64,000 nt of DNA from Pyxidicoccus sp. MSG2. Its GTDB lineage: Bacteria; Myxococcota; Myxococcia; Myxococcales; Myxococcaceae. Positions 26,860 through 36,099 of the stretch are shown one piece after another. The notes beneath the pieces are model-generated. The model searched no databases. It worked only from the letters and a program-made list of their open reading frames with translations, and had not been told where the DNA came from. Positions within the stretch are counted from its first letter, which is position 1. Each line of letters opens with the position of its first letter. Location of the stretch: NCBI RefSeq assembly GCF_026626705.1, contig NZ_JAPNKC010000001.1, forward strand, positions 7,396,001 to 7,460,000, given 5' to 3'. The position numbers were made by a program, and so were the translations under genes.

Positions 26860-27533
26860 CGACGCGGACCTGGATGGTGGCGGCGGTGGGGCTGGGGCTC
26901 ACGGTGAGTGGCCTGGGGCTCGCGCAGGATGCTGGCACGCCGAAGCCCGTTGCCAAGGCGAAGGCGTCGAAGGACGCGGGCAAGCTGGTGACGGCCACCA
27001 CGGTGGTGACGGACCTGGTGGAGGACCTGCGCTACGCGACGGCGGACAACTTCCTGAAGAAGAAGGTGTACCCGGACACGGCACGGTGCCTGCTGTTGCC
27101 CGAGTCGGCGGAGCGGCTGAAGAAGGCGGCGGACGTGCTGCGGCCGAAGGGGTACCGGCTGAAGGTGTACGACTGCTACCGGCCGCGTGCGGTGCAGTAC
27201 GAGATGTGGAAGATCATGCCGGTGCCCGGCTACGTGGCGGACCCGGTGAAGGGCTCCAACCACAACCGGGGTGGAGCGGTGGACCTGACGCTCGTGACGG
27301 TGGACGGGAAGGACGTGGAGATGCCCACGCCCTTCGACTCCTTCACCCCCGCCGCGCACCACGGCTACGCGGGCGGCACCGAGGCGTCGCGCCAGCATCG
27401 CGAAATCCTGCGCGAGGCGATGGAGGGCGCGGGCTTCACGCCCAACCGCATGGAGTGGTGGCACTACGACTTGCCGGACGCGAAGACGCGGCCCGTGCTG
27501 GACGTGCCGTTCGACGCGCCCAAGGCTCCATGA
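26856..27533 (+). CDS. secreted D-alanyl-D-alanine dipeptidase (VanX/DdpX type)
   Basis: 225 residues, ATG overlapping the queC stop (ATGA). A signal peptide (about residues 1-23) is followed by an Ala/Lys-rich spacer and the M15D peptidase domain. The zinc ligands and catalytic residues are recognisable: [13 protein letters not shown] supplies His and Asp, and EWWHYD supplies Glu and His; the conserved YDCYRP segment is also present. The family hydrolyses D-Ala-D-Ala. Because this one is exported, a role in recycling or degrading cell-wall peptides is more likely than vancomycin resistance, since no vanH or vanA partner is present. Confidence 0.9.
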   Translation: MTTRTWMVAAVGLGLTVSGLGLAQDAGTPKPVAKAKASKDAGKLVTATTVVTDLVEDLRYATADNFLKKKVYPDTARCLLLPESAERLKKAADVLRPKGYRLKVYDCYRPRAVQYEMWKIMPVPGYVADPVKGSNHNRGGAVDLTLVTVDGKDVEMPTPFDSFTPAAHHGYAGGTEASRQHREILREAMEGAGFTPNRMEWWHYDLPDAKTRPVLDVPFDAPKAP

Positions 27534-27603
27534 CGGAACCGTGATGGAGAACGGAGGCTCGCGTGCGACGGGGCGCGGGCCGGCCGGGGAACATGGCGAC
27601 ACC

Positions 27604-27705
27604 ATGAGCCCACTCCTTCGCAGCGCCCTGCTCTGTACGCTCCTGATTTCCACGGTCACCACCGCCGAAGAGGCGGCACGCTGGAGCCCGGACTTCGGGG
27701 GTTGA
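27604..27705 (+). pseudogene. 33-residue signal-peptide-like ORF, probable truncated secreted-protein gene
   Basis: ATG at 27604 encodes a typical Sec signal (Arg, then ALLCTLLISTVTTAEEAA), but translation stops after 33 residues, just beyond the predicted cleavage site (RWSPDFGG). The 300 bp between the dipeptidase and the next gene hold nothing else recognisable. Either this is the 5' scrap of a lost secreted protein or a short leader peptide; the former is favoured because no attenuator-like structure was seen. Confidence 0.35.
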
Positions 27706-27833
27706 GATGCCCGCTTGCCAGGCAGGCGTCCCCCCGGAACCCCGTGCCATGATGAAACCGTGATGATTGGCCACCCCACCTGCGGCACGCTGTGGGGCCC
27801 TCTCAAGGACAGCCGCACCGCGCTGGCCCACCC

Positions 27834-29309
27834 ATGAAGCCCGCCTTCTTCAAAGCCCTGTGTGGCGCCTTCCTGCTCCTTGCCGCGCCCGCGCTGGCGC
27901 AGAGCGGTACGTTCCACGGCACCGTGGTGGCCCGCGTGGACCTGCGGCCCCTCGCGGACGTGCGCGTCACCGCCTCCTCGCCCGCGCTGAAGGCGGAGCA
28001 GGTCGCGGTGACCGACGCCCAGGGCAACTACCGGCTCCCCCAGCTCCCTCCCGGTGTCTACACCCTCCGCTTCGAGAAGGAGGCCTTCCTCCCCGTCACC
28101 CGCAAGGACCTCTCGCTGAATCCCGGTGCAACCGTGCGCGTGAACCTGGAGCTGACCTCCGCCGCGCACCCCGACGAGCCCCGGGCCTCGAGTCCCTTTC
28201 CGAGCATCGACAAGGGCTCGCCGCCCATCTCCGTCGAGCGCCCTGGCAACCCGCAGGACCCGGCCCGCGCCTTCCAGTCCGTGGCCCCGCTGGCCCCGCC
28301 GCTGCGCACGGAAGCCGAGGGCGTGGCCCGCTACCTTCCTCCCTACGTCGGCGCGGGCGCCCGCGAGGAAACCCCGGCCTGGGCGATACAGCACCTGACG
28401 TCGCTGCCGGACGGTGCCACCCAGTACCTCTACCGTGACTCGGACGACTCCGCGCGCAGCCGCTCCAGCCCGGGGAGCAACGGGGTGAACCCCACCATCG
28501 ACACGGAGGAGGAACGCTTCTCCGTCTTCTTCATCGGCGTGGACACGAGCCCCTACGCCGTGGCGCGCGACTACCTGCAGCGTGACGTCCTCCCCGACGA
28601 GCGCAACGTCTGGGCCGAGGCGTTCATCAACGCCTTCGACTACGGCGACGCGGGCGACGCCCATGGCCCCTTCGTCATCGACACGGAAGGCTTCCCGTCG
28701 CCCGGCCGCAAGGGCTACCACGTGGTGCGCATCACCGTGAAGGCGCGCGAGACACTGCCCGACGTGGACGCGCAGGTGGAGTTCGACCGGCAGGCGGTGG
28801 CCCGCTACCGCCTGGTGGGCTACGAGCGCGCCGTGCCCGCCCCCGAGTCGCTCGACGAGGACGACGAGCCGAAGACGCCGCTCGCCGCGGGCCAGGCCGT
28901 CACCGCCATCTACGAGGTGAAGCTGCGCGGCCCCGCCATCGCCTTCGGCACGCTGCGCATCCACTACGACGTCACGGGCGGCGGCTGGCGCCGCGTGCAG
29001 AAGCTGCTGCCCTCCAGCCTCCTGCGCGCGTCCTATGCCCGCGCCGCGCCCGCCACGCGCCTCGCCTATGTGGCCTCCGCCTTCGCGGAGAAGCTGCGCG
29101 GCTCCTACTGGACGCGCACGCTCGACTGGACGCGCCTGTCCGCCCTCTGTGACGACGTGGGCGAGCCGCTGCACGGCCGGCCGGACGTGGTGGAGTTGGG
29201 CGCGCTCATCCGCAAGGCGCAGGCGCTGGACAAGCGCAAGGACCGCTTCGAGCGCGTCGCGCCGCTGAGCACCATGGACTACGACCGCGCCCCGGATACG
29301 GGAGACTAG
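27834..29309 (+). CDS. secreted YfbK-like protein lacking the VWA domain, with N-terminal CarboxypepD_reg-like domain
   Basis: 491 residues from the ATG at 27834, with a signal peptide (residues 1-22, ALAQ). Residues about 25-105 form a carboxypeptidase-regulatory-like beta-sandwich (DAQGNYRLPQLPPGVYTLRF). After a Pro/Ser linker, residues about 220-280 match the N-terminal flanking domain of YfbK-type VWA proteins (ERFSVFFIGVDTSPYAVARD, WAEAFINAFDYGD). They run straight into the C-terminal flanking domain, DUF3520-like (VEFDRQAVARYRLVGYERA, AGQAVTAIYEV). The VWA domain with its MIDAS site, normally between them, is absent. It is 9 bp upstream of a histidine kinase and response regulator, so it may be a periplasmic partner of that sensor (inference). 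Confidence 0.75.
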   Translation: MKPAFFKALCGAFLLLAAPALAQSGTFHGTVVARVDLRPLADVRVTASSPALKAEQVAVTDAQGNYRLPQLPPGVYTLRFEKEAFLPVTRKDLSLNPGATVRVNLELTSAAHPDEPRASSPFPSIDKGSPPISVERPGNPQDPARAFQSVAPLAPPLRTEAEGVARYLPPYVGAGAREETPAWAIQHLTSLPDGATQYLYRDSDDSARSRSSPGSNGVNPTIDTEEERFSVFFIGVDTSPYAVARDYLQRDVLPDERNVWAEAFINAFDYGDAGDAHGPFVIDTEGFPSPGRKGYHVVRITVKARETLPDVDAQVEFDRQAVARYRLVGYERAVPAPESLDEDDEPKTPLAAGQAVTAIYEVKLRGPAIAFGTLRIHYDVTGGGWRRVQKLLPSSLLRASYARAAPATRLAYVASAFAEKLRGSYWTRTLDWTRLSALCDDVGEPLHGRPDVVELGALIRKAQALDKRKDRFERVAPLSTMDYDRAPDTGD

Positions 29310-29318
29310 TCCGCGACG

Positions 29319-31145
29319 ATGCTCCGCCGACTGCTGCCCACCGTCGTCGCCCTCGTGCTCGGCCTTGTCGGGCTCGGCTGGGGGCTGGGCTACCTCCAGC
29401 GCATCTTCGCCACCGAGCGCGACGACGCCCAGGCCTCGCTCGACTCGCGGCGCACGGCGCTGGAGCAGTACGCCCGCGCCTCGCTGGCGCAGTCGCTGCG
29501 GGACAGGCTGGAAGCGGCGCGGCCCGCGCTGGAGGCCGCGGCAGTGGACCCGCTGGTGCCCGCCACCGGCCTCTACCTGCGCGAGCGCGGCGACCAGCTC
29601 CTGCCGCGCATGGCCCTCCATGACACCGGGGACGACGCCCCCGCGAAGGAGCGCTACGCCCGGCTGCGCGCGGGCACGGAGCGTGCTGACGAGGAAGAGG
29701 AGGACCCGTGGGCGGAGCGGCTCGCGCTGGTGCGCGCGGTGGAGGGCGCCCTGGCCCGGGGAGACCGTCGCGCTTCCACGGTGGCGCTGATGGCGCTGCT
29801 CCAGCACCGCGCCCAGTACGTGCTCGCCTCCACGCGCGACGTGCCGGGCCTGCTGGTGGTGCTCGAATCCCTGGCCGAGCGCGGAGACCCGGTGCCGCAG
29901 CTCATGCACGCGCTGGTGCGCGATGGGCTGGCGGACGGCAGGGGCGGGCGGCTCGAAGGACTCCAGCGACTGCTGCTCCTGCGCCGCTCGCGCTTCACCC
30001 CCGTGGACTTCGCCTTCCTGCGCGAGCGTGTGGCTGCCCTCTCCGCGAAGGTGGGCGCCCCGGTGGCGGACTTCGAGTCGCGCGCGGGCGAGCTGGCCAC
30101 CGAGCCACTCCCGCTGCCTCGCACGCTCCCCGGCCCGGTGCTGGTGCGCGCCGGCTGGTACCTGGAGCCACGCGGCGGCAGCCAGGTGCGTGGCGTGGCG
30201 GTGGACCCGGCCGCGTTGCTGGAGTCGCTCACCCGCGAGATGCGCGAGCGCGGGCTGCTCGAGTCGGACGGGCAGGTGCGCCTCCTGGGGGCCGCGGAGG
30301 TGCTGTCGCTGGACGCGCTGCCTCTCTCGGTGGACACGCCCGAGTGGGCGCGCGCGCAGGGGGCGCTGGAGCGGCGCTACCGGCTGAAGACGGGCATGGT
30401 GGCGCTGTGCGGCGTGCTGGCGGTGGCCATCTTCGCGCTGGCCTTCGTGGCGCAGCAGCGCAAGTTCCGCTTCCTGGAGCTGAAGAGCGACTTCGTGGCC
30501 ACCGTGTCGCACGAGCTGCGCACGCCGCTGGCCTCCATCCGCCTGCTGGCGGAGACGCTGGAGTGGCGCCTCGCGGAAGGCACGGACGCGCGTGACTACC
30601 CCGCGCGCATCGTCCGCGAGGCGGACGGGCTGGGCTTCCTCGTGGAGAACCTCCTGTCCTTCAACCGCATCGACAAGGGCCGCTGGGTGCCGAGGCTGGA
30701 GCCCGTGCGCCTGGACGAGCTGGTGTCGCTGCTGCGCCGCGACCTGGAGGCCTGGTCGAAGGTGCCGGTGGAGCTGGAGGCGCAGGTCGGCGACATGGCC
30801 TTCCGGGCGGACGCCCAGCTCCTCCGCCTGCTCCTGTCCAACCTCGCGCGCAACGCCTGTGCCTACAACACGCGCAGCCCGGTGCGCCTGCGCGTGGAGG
30901 CGCTCCCGGGAGGCCGGGTGCGCTTCTCGGACAACGGCATCGGCATCCCCCAGGCGCAGTGGGAGACCGCCTTCGAGGAGTTCGTCCGCCTGCCGGGCCA
31001 GGGGCGGGACGTTCCCGGCAGCGGCCTGGGTCTGGCACTCTGCCGCCGCATCATGCGCCTGCACGGGGGGAGCCTGCGCGTCGCGGCCTCCAGCCCCGAG
31101 GGCACCACCTTCGAGCTCACGTTTCCCCCCCCGGTGACGACATGA
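29319..31145 (+). CDS. membrane sensor histidine kinase
   Basis: 608 residues. A transmembrane helix at about 7-27 and a second at about 360-380 bracket a helical periplasmic sensor region of more than 300 residues that matches no family recognised here. The dimerisation/phosphoacceptor domain has H398 in ATVSHELRTPLASIRL. The ATPase domain shows NLARNACAYN (N box), DNGIGIP (G1) and GSGLGLALC (G2). The gene ends in an ATGA overlap with its response regulator, so the two form a classical pair. Confidence 0.93.
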   Translation: MLRRLLPTVVALVLGLVGLGWGLGYLQRIFATERDDAQASLDSRRTALEQYARASLAQSLRDRLEAARPALEAAAVDPLVPATGLYLRERGDQLLPRMALHDTGDDAPAKERYARLRAGTERADEEEEDPWAERLALVRAVEGALARGDRRASTVALMALLQHRAQYVLASTRDVPGLLVVLESLAERGDPVPQLMHALVRDGLADGRGGRLEGLQRLLLLRRSRFTPVDFAFLRERVAALSAKVGAPVADFESRAGELATEPLPLPRTLPGPVLVRAGWYLEPRGGSQVRGVAVDPAALLESLTREMRERGLLESDGQVRLLGAAEVLSLDALPLSVDTPEWARAQGALERRYRLKTGMVALCGVLAVAIFALAFVAQQRKFRFLELKSDFVATVSHELRTPLASIRLLAETLEWRLAEGTDARDYPARIVREADGLGFLVENLLSFNRIDKGRWVPRLEPVRLDELVSLLRRDLEAWSKVPVELEAQVGDMAFRADAQLLRLLLSNLARNACAYNTRSPVRLRVEALPGGRVRFSDNGIGIPQAQWETAFEEFVRLPGQGRDVPGSGLGLALCRRIMRLHGGSLRVAASSPEGTTFELTFPPPVTT

Positions 31146-31843
31146 CCTCTTCCCAGCCTGGCATCCTCGTCGTGGAGGACGACACCAACCTGCGGCTCGC
31201 GCTGCGCGACAACCTGGAGAACCAGGGTGGCTACGCGGTGGAGGAAGCCACCAACGTGCGCGAGGCGCGCGAGCACCTCGCGAAGCGCCAGTTCCAGCTC
31301 ATCCTGCTGGACGTGATGCTGCCGGACGGCGACGGCTACACGCTGTGCCGCGCGCTGCGGGAAGAGGGCGTGACGACGCCGGTGCTGATGCTCACCGCGC
31401 GCACGCTGGAGGACGACGTGGTGCGCGGCTTCGAGGCGGGCGCGCAGGACTACCTCGGCAAGCCCTACCGGCTGCGCGAGTTGCTGGCCCGCGTGGGCGC
31501 GCTGGTGAAGCGCTCCGGCGGCGCGGCGACGAAGCAGGTGCGCTTCGCCGGCTACAAGATGGACCTGGACCGCCGCAAGCTGGAGTCGCCCGACGGCGCG
31601 GCGGTGGAGCTGACGCGCACGGAGTTCGACCTGCTGGCCTTCCTCGTGCGCGAGAAGGAGCGCGTGCTGCGCCGCGACGACATCCTGGACGCGGTGTGGG
31701 GCCGCGACGTCGTCGTGGACCCGCACACCGTGGACAACTTCGTCTCCAGCCTGAAGAAGAAGCTCGGCTGGAACAGCGCCTCGCGCTTCGCCATCCAGAC
31801 GGTGCGCGGCGTGGGCTACCGCATGGAAATCGAGGCGCTCTGA
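31142..31843 (+). CDS. OmpR/PhoB-family response regulator
   Basis: 233 residues. The receiver domain has the acidic pair (VVEDD), phosphoacceptor D57 in LLDVMLPDGDG and the conserved Lys in LGKPYR. The C-terminal winged helix (about residues 130-230) carries LTRTEFDLLAFLV and the recognition-helix region VDPHTVDNFVSSLKKKL, ending RGVGYRME. It should be phosphorylated by the kinase encoded immediately upstream and bind direct-repeat DNA. Targets are unknown; the adjacent YfbK-like gene is a candidate. Confidence 0.94.
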   Translation: MTSSQPGILVVEDDTNLRLALRDNLENQGGYAVEEATNVREAREHLAKRQFQLILLDVMLPDGDGYTLCRALREEGVTTPVLMLTARTLEDDVVRGFEAGAQDYLGKPYRLRELLARVGALVKRSGGAATKQVRFAGYKMDLDRRKLESPDGAAVELTRTEFDLLAFLVREKERVLRRDDILDAVWGRDVVVDPHTVDNFVSSLKKKLGWNSASRFAIQTVRGVGYRMEIEAL

Positions 31844-31847
31844 GGCT

Positions 31848-32792
31848 TCAGCGCAGCGGGTTGTTCTTCAGCCGCTCGGCCAGGGCGTCCAGCGCGGCCA
31901 GTTCCGACTCGTCCGCGTGGAGCCGGGCCTCGTTGATGAGCGAGGCCGTCTCCGGCGCGTCCACCCGCAGCACGGCGTTGGACAGGGCCTGCCGTACATC
32001 CCCCGTGTAGTGCGAATACGCGCGCACCAGCGCCTCCGCCGCCAGGCGCCGCATGGGGCCTTCCTCGGAGCGGGCGCTCACCCCGGACGTCTTCCACGCC
32101 CAGGCGGAGCCGGCGTCCCCGAGCGCTCGCGCCAGCCGCCGCGCCTCCTCGGGCCCGGGCCGGGCCGCCAGCGCGTCGACGAGCGCGCGCACGGCCACCA
32201 GCCGGCGGCACTCGCCCAGCTTCTCCTGCGCGGCCTCGCCCCGCGGGCCTCCCTGGCGTGAGAGAGCAATGAGCGTCTGCGCCGCGTCCAGCGTCTGCAT
32301 CCGCGCCAGCGCGCCCGCCGCCGCGCGCAGCACGGGCGCCCGCGTGTCCGCGCCCGTCTCCAGGAGCTCCGTCCATAGCGGCACCAGGCGCGCGTCGCGC
32401 AACTCGCCCGCAGCCTCCATCAGCCCCACCGTCAGCGCGAGCCGTGCCGAGTCCTGCTCCAGCCCCTGTGCCTGCTCCTGCGCCCGCGCGGACGGGAAGG
32501 CGAGCCGCTCCACCATGGGCCACAGCGCCTCCGGGCCCAGCTCCCGGAAGAGGGGCGAGGTGGAGGCCAGCGTGCCCCGCTTCCTCGAGTCCAGCAGGCG
32601 AACCCGCGACACGGCCGAGTCCATTCGCGCGAAGGCCTCGGGCCGCTCCTTCCGGGCGCGGGCAATCTGCTCCAGCAGCACCGCCCGCCAGTCGCCCGCG
32701 AGCGACGTCGTGCCCGGCGCGTCCTCCGCCCCGGCCGTCAGCGCGATGAGCAGGAGGGCGGCCCCCAGGCTCCGGTACACGCCACGCTTCAT
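31848..32792 (-). CDS. secreted HEAT-repeat-like protein
   Basis: 314 residues from the ATG at 32792, which overlaps the stop codon of the upstream deiminase gene (ATGA). A signal peptide (residues about 1-22, LTAGA) is followed by an all-helical, Ala/Leu/Arg-rich protein with degenerate HEAT-like units (APVLRAAAGALARMQTLDAA, PMRRLAAEALVRAYSHYTGD). Tight coupling to the deiminase suggests the two exported products act together. No enzyme motif seen. Confidence 0.7.
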   Translation of the reverse strand: MKRGVYRSLGAALLLIALTAGAEDAPGTTSLAGDWRAVLLEQIARARKERPEAFARMDSAVSRVRLLDSRKRGTLASTSPLFRELGPEALWPMVERLAFPSARAQEQAQGLEQDSARLALTVGLMEAAGELRDARLVPLWTELLETGADTRAPVLRAAAGALARMQTLDAAQTLIALSRQGGPRGEAAQEKLGECRRLVAVRALVDALAARPGPEEARRLARALGDAGSAWAWKTSGVSARSEEGPMRRLAAEALVRAYSHYTGDVRQALSNAVLRVDAPETASLINEARLHADESELAALDALAERLKNNPLR

Positions 32793-34657
32793 CGTCCGCC
32801 CTCCCACCACTTCGTCGCGGGGATTGCACGCGCGCTGTTGGTGGCGCAGTGCACCTGGCCACCGTTGATGTGGTACGGGCTCCAGACGTCACTCCAGTGC
32901 ACGCGGATGCCGTACGCGGCGAGCGCCTCCTCGAAGTACGTCTTGAAGGGGTCCTTCCCGTCGATGAGCGGCCCGTGGGGCTCCGGGGCAATGACTTGCG
33001 TGGAGGACACGGCCAGCAGGTTGAGCATCGCGGGCTGGAGTGCACCCAGGCCCCCCGTCACCTCCTGGAAGAGGAAGGGCACGCGGATGATTTCCGCGTC
33101 GGTGAGGCCCGTCTCCTCTTGGAGGATGGACCGCTGCGTGTCGATTTCCAGCGTGGCCAGCGCGCTCGCGTCCATGAAGCCGGCGTGGTCGAGCACCTCG
33201 GAGACCGTCAGCTCCGCGGGCCTGTCGAAACCCCACGTCAGGCCGGTGAAGAGCTTCGCGTCGCCGTGCCCCCGGGCCCGCAGGTCCAGGAGCATCCGCC
33301 GCGCCAGGGCCGGGTCGGCCATCAGCACCACCCACCCGCGCGGCGTGTTCGCGGGCAGGAAGCTGAACGTCTCATCCACGTGGCTCACGTTGAGCCACGT
33401 GGTGTCCACGTACACGGGCGGCTGCACCCGCTGCGCCTCCAGGAGGCGCGTGAAGCTGGGGTCCGGCTGGAGGTCTGGCCGCGTGTCCGGGCCCCGGCCG
33501 CGGAAGAGGCGGCCCAGCGGATACTTCACCCCGTCCTTCTCGTACGGGGGGATGACCTCGGTGTTGCCGAACGAGTTGAGCGTCTGCGACTCCTCCGACA
33601 TGCCCGGCTGATACTGCTGCACGGCGGCCTGGTCGTAGCCCCGCAGCCCGAAGGCCATGCGGCCCGCGAGGCGCAGCGCGGCGTTCTTCTCCGGGGCGAT
33701 GACGAAGGGGGCGCGGTAGTTCACCTGGATGGAGTGCTGCATGCCGCCGGGGGCGGGCATCGACATGTAGGCCGGCTCGAGGAAGTCCTGCGTCCAGAGG
33801 TCTTCCACCTGGAGCTCGACCAGCGTCACGGGCCGCTCGAAGCCCGTCAGGGTGGCGCGCAAGTCCTTCCGGAATCGCGCCGCCGCGTCGACGTTGCCCT
33901 CGAGGCTGGAGACGAAGACGCTCTCGGCGGGCGTCAGGTGGTGGAACATCACCACCGGCGCCACGCGCATGCGGACGGTGTCCTGGAACCGGGTGTCCGG
34001 GATGCGGCCCTGGCCGATGGTGAGCTGCACGTCGGCGAAGCCGTCCCACTTGCTCGGGTCCCTCACGATGTCGTTGGCCTCGATGGCCAGCCTCACCCCC
34101 CGACGCAGCTGCGCCGCGGTGAGGGATATCTGGGAGGGGTTGAGCTGCGAGGTATAGGTGTCTCCGGACCTCTCGAACAGCCGCACCCGCTTCGCCGCCG
34201 GCCCGAGGACCGTGACGTAGCCGACGGCATAGTCGGGCGCGTCCGGCCACGGTGCGACGCGCAGGCGCGCGAGGTCCTCCAGGTCCTCCTCGCCATTCAC
34301 CACCGAGTCCCAGGCGTCATTGCACCCGGGCAGCTGGTCGTCGCCCAGCGTCCGGGGGGACAGCGAGAAGGGGCAGGCGCCCTCGTCGTCGTCGATGTTG
34401 GCGAGGAAGATGGCGCCCCGCTCGGCGGTCCAGCTGTCCTCGCCCTCGTCGTCCGTCGGGTCCGTCAGGTCCACCACCCCGTCGCGATTCACGTCCGCGC
34501 GCAGGTCCACGATGGGGGTGAAGGGGCCCGTGAGGCGCTCGGGCCTGGGGAGGGGGAAGCCCTCGGGCTGCTGGACGGGCTCACAGCCGCCGGCCAACAG
34601 CAGGGGAAGGAGCAGGAAGGTGAGGTGGCGTGCGCGTACACGCGGGGTTGCCCACAT
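32789..34657 (-). CDS. protein-arginine deiminase (PAD-type) lipoprotein
   Basis: 622 residues from the ATG at 34657. The signal peptide ends with lipobox LLAGGC, so the protein is predicted to be lipid-anchored and exported. An EF-hand-like acidic loop (DVNRDGVVDLTDPTDDEGED, about residues 50-70) follows. The second half matches the catalytic domain of animal peptidylarginine deiminases, which convert peptidyl-arginine to citrulline in a calcium-dependent way. D291 lies in LWTQDFLE, H426 and D428 in NVSHVDETFSF, and C604 in QVHCATNSAR, all in the expected order. Bacterial PAD-domain proteins are known but sparse. The downstream HEAT-like gene is translationally coupled. Substrates unknown; prey or matrix proteins are possible. 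Confidence 0.88.
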   Translation of the reverse strand: MWATPRVRARHLTFLLLPLLLAGGCEPVQQPEGFPLPRPERLTGPFTPIVDLRADVNRDGVVDLTDPTDDEGEDSWTAERGAIFLANIDDDEGACPFSLSPRTLGDDQLPGCNDAWDSVVNGEEDLEDLARLRVAPWPDAPDYAVGYVTVLGPAAKRVRLFERSGDTYTSQLNPSQISLTAAQLRRGVRLAIEANDIVRDPSKWDGFADVQLTIGQGRIPDTRFQDTVRMRVAPVVMFHHLTPAESVFVSSLEGNVDAAARFRKDLRATLTGFERPVTLVELQVEDLWTQDFLEPAYMSMPAPGGMQHSIQVNYRAPFVIAPEKNAALRLAGRMAFGLRGYDQAAVQQYQPGMSEESQTLNSFGNTEVIPPYEKDGVKYPLGRLFRGRGPDTRPDLQPDPSFTRLLEAQRVQPPVYVDTTWLNVSHVDETFSFLPANTPRGWVVLMADPALARRMLLDLRARGHGDAKLFTGLTWGFDRPAELTVSEVLDHAGFMDASALATLEIDTQRSILQEETGLTDAEIIRVPFLFQEVTGGLGALQPAMLNLLAVSSTQVIAPEPHGPLIDGKDPFKTYFEEALAAYGIRVHWSDVWSPYHINGGQVHCATNSARAIPATKWWEGGR

Positions 34658-34860
34658 GAGGAAGGCGCTCTCGGTATACGGACGACCGGCCCGGCGCCGA
34701 AGGGCGCCCGTCCATCTGCTTGGGGCGCATACGAATGGCAACCGGCGCCGGGGTCAAGTGACGATGCGTGGGGTTGGCATTCACCTCCAGGCGGAAACCA
34801 CTTTTTGACAAGGCAGGTAGGGTTGAGTGTTCGGTGGGGGGCTCGTTATGCAGGCGAGCC

Positions 34861-36099
34861 ATGACGGACACGGTTCGCTACGCCCTGGATGCCACGGTGC
34901 TCTCGCAGAAGTCCCCGGGCGAGGCCCCGCCAGCGCCCGCCGCGGCGACGCGCCGCAACACGGTGCTGCCGCGAGTGGAGTGGAAGGGTGACAGGGCGGA
35001 CCTCGTCCCCCCCGAGCGCGAGCGCTTCGAGGAGATGCGCCCGCTGGGACAGGGCGGCATGGGCGAGGTGGTGCTGCTGAAGGACCACGACATCGAGCGG
35101 TTGGTGGCGCTCAAGCGGCTGCCGGAGGGCGCGGACCTGGACCGGGTGCTGCGCTTCGTGGAGGAGATTCGCACCGTCGGGCAGTTGGACCACCCGAACA
35201 TCGTCCCGGTGCACGACGTGGGCATCGACGAGCGCGGCCGGTACTTCTTCGTGATGAAGCACCTGCACGGCGACACGCTGGAGTCCATCATCGCGAAGCT
35301 GCGGCGAGGGGATAGGGCCACGCACGAGCGCTTCAGCTTCCGGGCGCGGGTTCAAATCTGTCTCGGGGTGCTCAACGCCGTCGCGTACGCGCACCGCAAG
35401 GGCATCATCCACCGCGACTTGAAGCCCGCGAACATCATGGTGGGCCCCTTCGGCGAAGTGACGGTGATGGACTGGGGCCTGGCCCGGCCGGTGCGGACGC
35501 AGGCCCAGGCGCCGACGCCGGACAGCCAGGGCGTCGCGATGCGCATCCACCCGGTGCCCGCGGTGAGTCCGCGGGAGGCCGTCTCGCTGCGCACGCAGGT
35601 GGGCTCCGTCATCGGCACGCCGCTCTACATGTCCCCGGAGCAGGCGCGCGGTGAGGACACGCTGGACGCGCGCAGCGACGTGTACAGCCTCGCCGTGCTG
35701 TTCCACGAGTTGCTCTTCCTGCGGCACTACCTGGAGGGGCGCGAGTCGCTCGCGGACATCCTGGCTGGAGTGCAGAAGGTGACGCCCGCGGTGGACGCGC
35801 TCCAGTCGAACCCGCACCAGTCGCACGTGCCCGCGGAGCTGTCGTGGTTCGTTTCGAAGGGCGTCCAGAAGGACGTGGCGAAGCGCTACCAGTCGGTGGA
35901 GGAGATGATTGAAGCGCTCCAGTCCCTGATGGAGGGCCACATCGTGGTGCAGTGCCAGCGCACGATGCTCAAGCGCGGCCTCCACGAGGTGCTGCGCTTC
36001 GTGGACCGCAACCCGGTGGCGGTCATCGTCGGGAGCACCTTCGGTACGCTGGCCGTGCTGGGCTCACTCGCCTACACAGTGATGTCCCTGCTGGGCTGA
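34861..36099 (+). CDS. Ser/Thr protein kinase with C-terminal membrane anchor
   Basis: 412 residues from the ATG at 34861. The kinase domain spans about residues 58-360: Gly loop GQGGMGEV (63-70), Lys86 in VALKRL, HRDLKPAN (catalytic D186), and DWG in place of DFG (D204 in VMDWGLARP), a common variant in bacterial kinases. After the activation segment (GTPLYMSPEQ) and helical lobe, one transmembrane helix occupies about residues 384-411, with essentially no extracytoplasmic domain. It is a cytoplasm-facing, membrane-tethered kinase. Substrates unknown; its neighbours are the deiminase (divergent) and a PilT-like ATPase. Confidence 0.92.
   Translation: MTDTVRYALDATVLSQKSPGEAPPAPAAATRRNTVLPRVEWKGDRADLVPPERERFEEMRPLGQGGMGEVVLLKDHDIERLVALKRLPEGADLDRVLRFVEEIRTVGQLDHPNIVPVHDVGIDERGRYFFVMKHLHGDTLESIIAKLRRGDRATHERFSFRARVQICLGVLNAVAYAHRKGIIHRDLKPANIMVGPFGEVTVMDWGLARPVRTQAQAPTPDSQGVAMRIHPVPAVSPREAVSLRTQVGSVIGTPLYMSPEQARGEDTLDARSDVYSLAVLFHELLFLRHYLEGRESLADILAGVQKVTPAVDALQSNPHQSHVPAELSWFVSKGVQKDVAKRYQSVEEMIEALQSLMEGHIVVQCQRTMLKRGLHEVLRFVDRNPVAVIVGSTFGTLAVLGSLAYTVMSLLG

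Noticed and set aside
26856-27533. Vancomycin resistance gene vanX
   Set aside because: Motifs fit the dipeptidase family, but it has a signal peptide and no vanH, vanA or vanRS partners, so a cell-wall turnover role is more likely.
26841-31064. A 1407-codon minus-strand open frame across queC's end, the dipeptidase, the YfbK-like gene and the histidine kinase
   Set aside because: It lies opposite four well-supported genes and has the His/Arg/Ala-rich composition of antisense shadow.
34806-34840. TTGACA-like sequence upstream of the kinase gene as a sigma-70 promoter
   Set aside because: The sequence 17 bp downstream (TGTTCG) does not resemble a -10 element.
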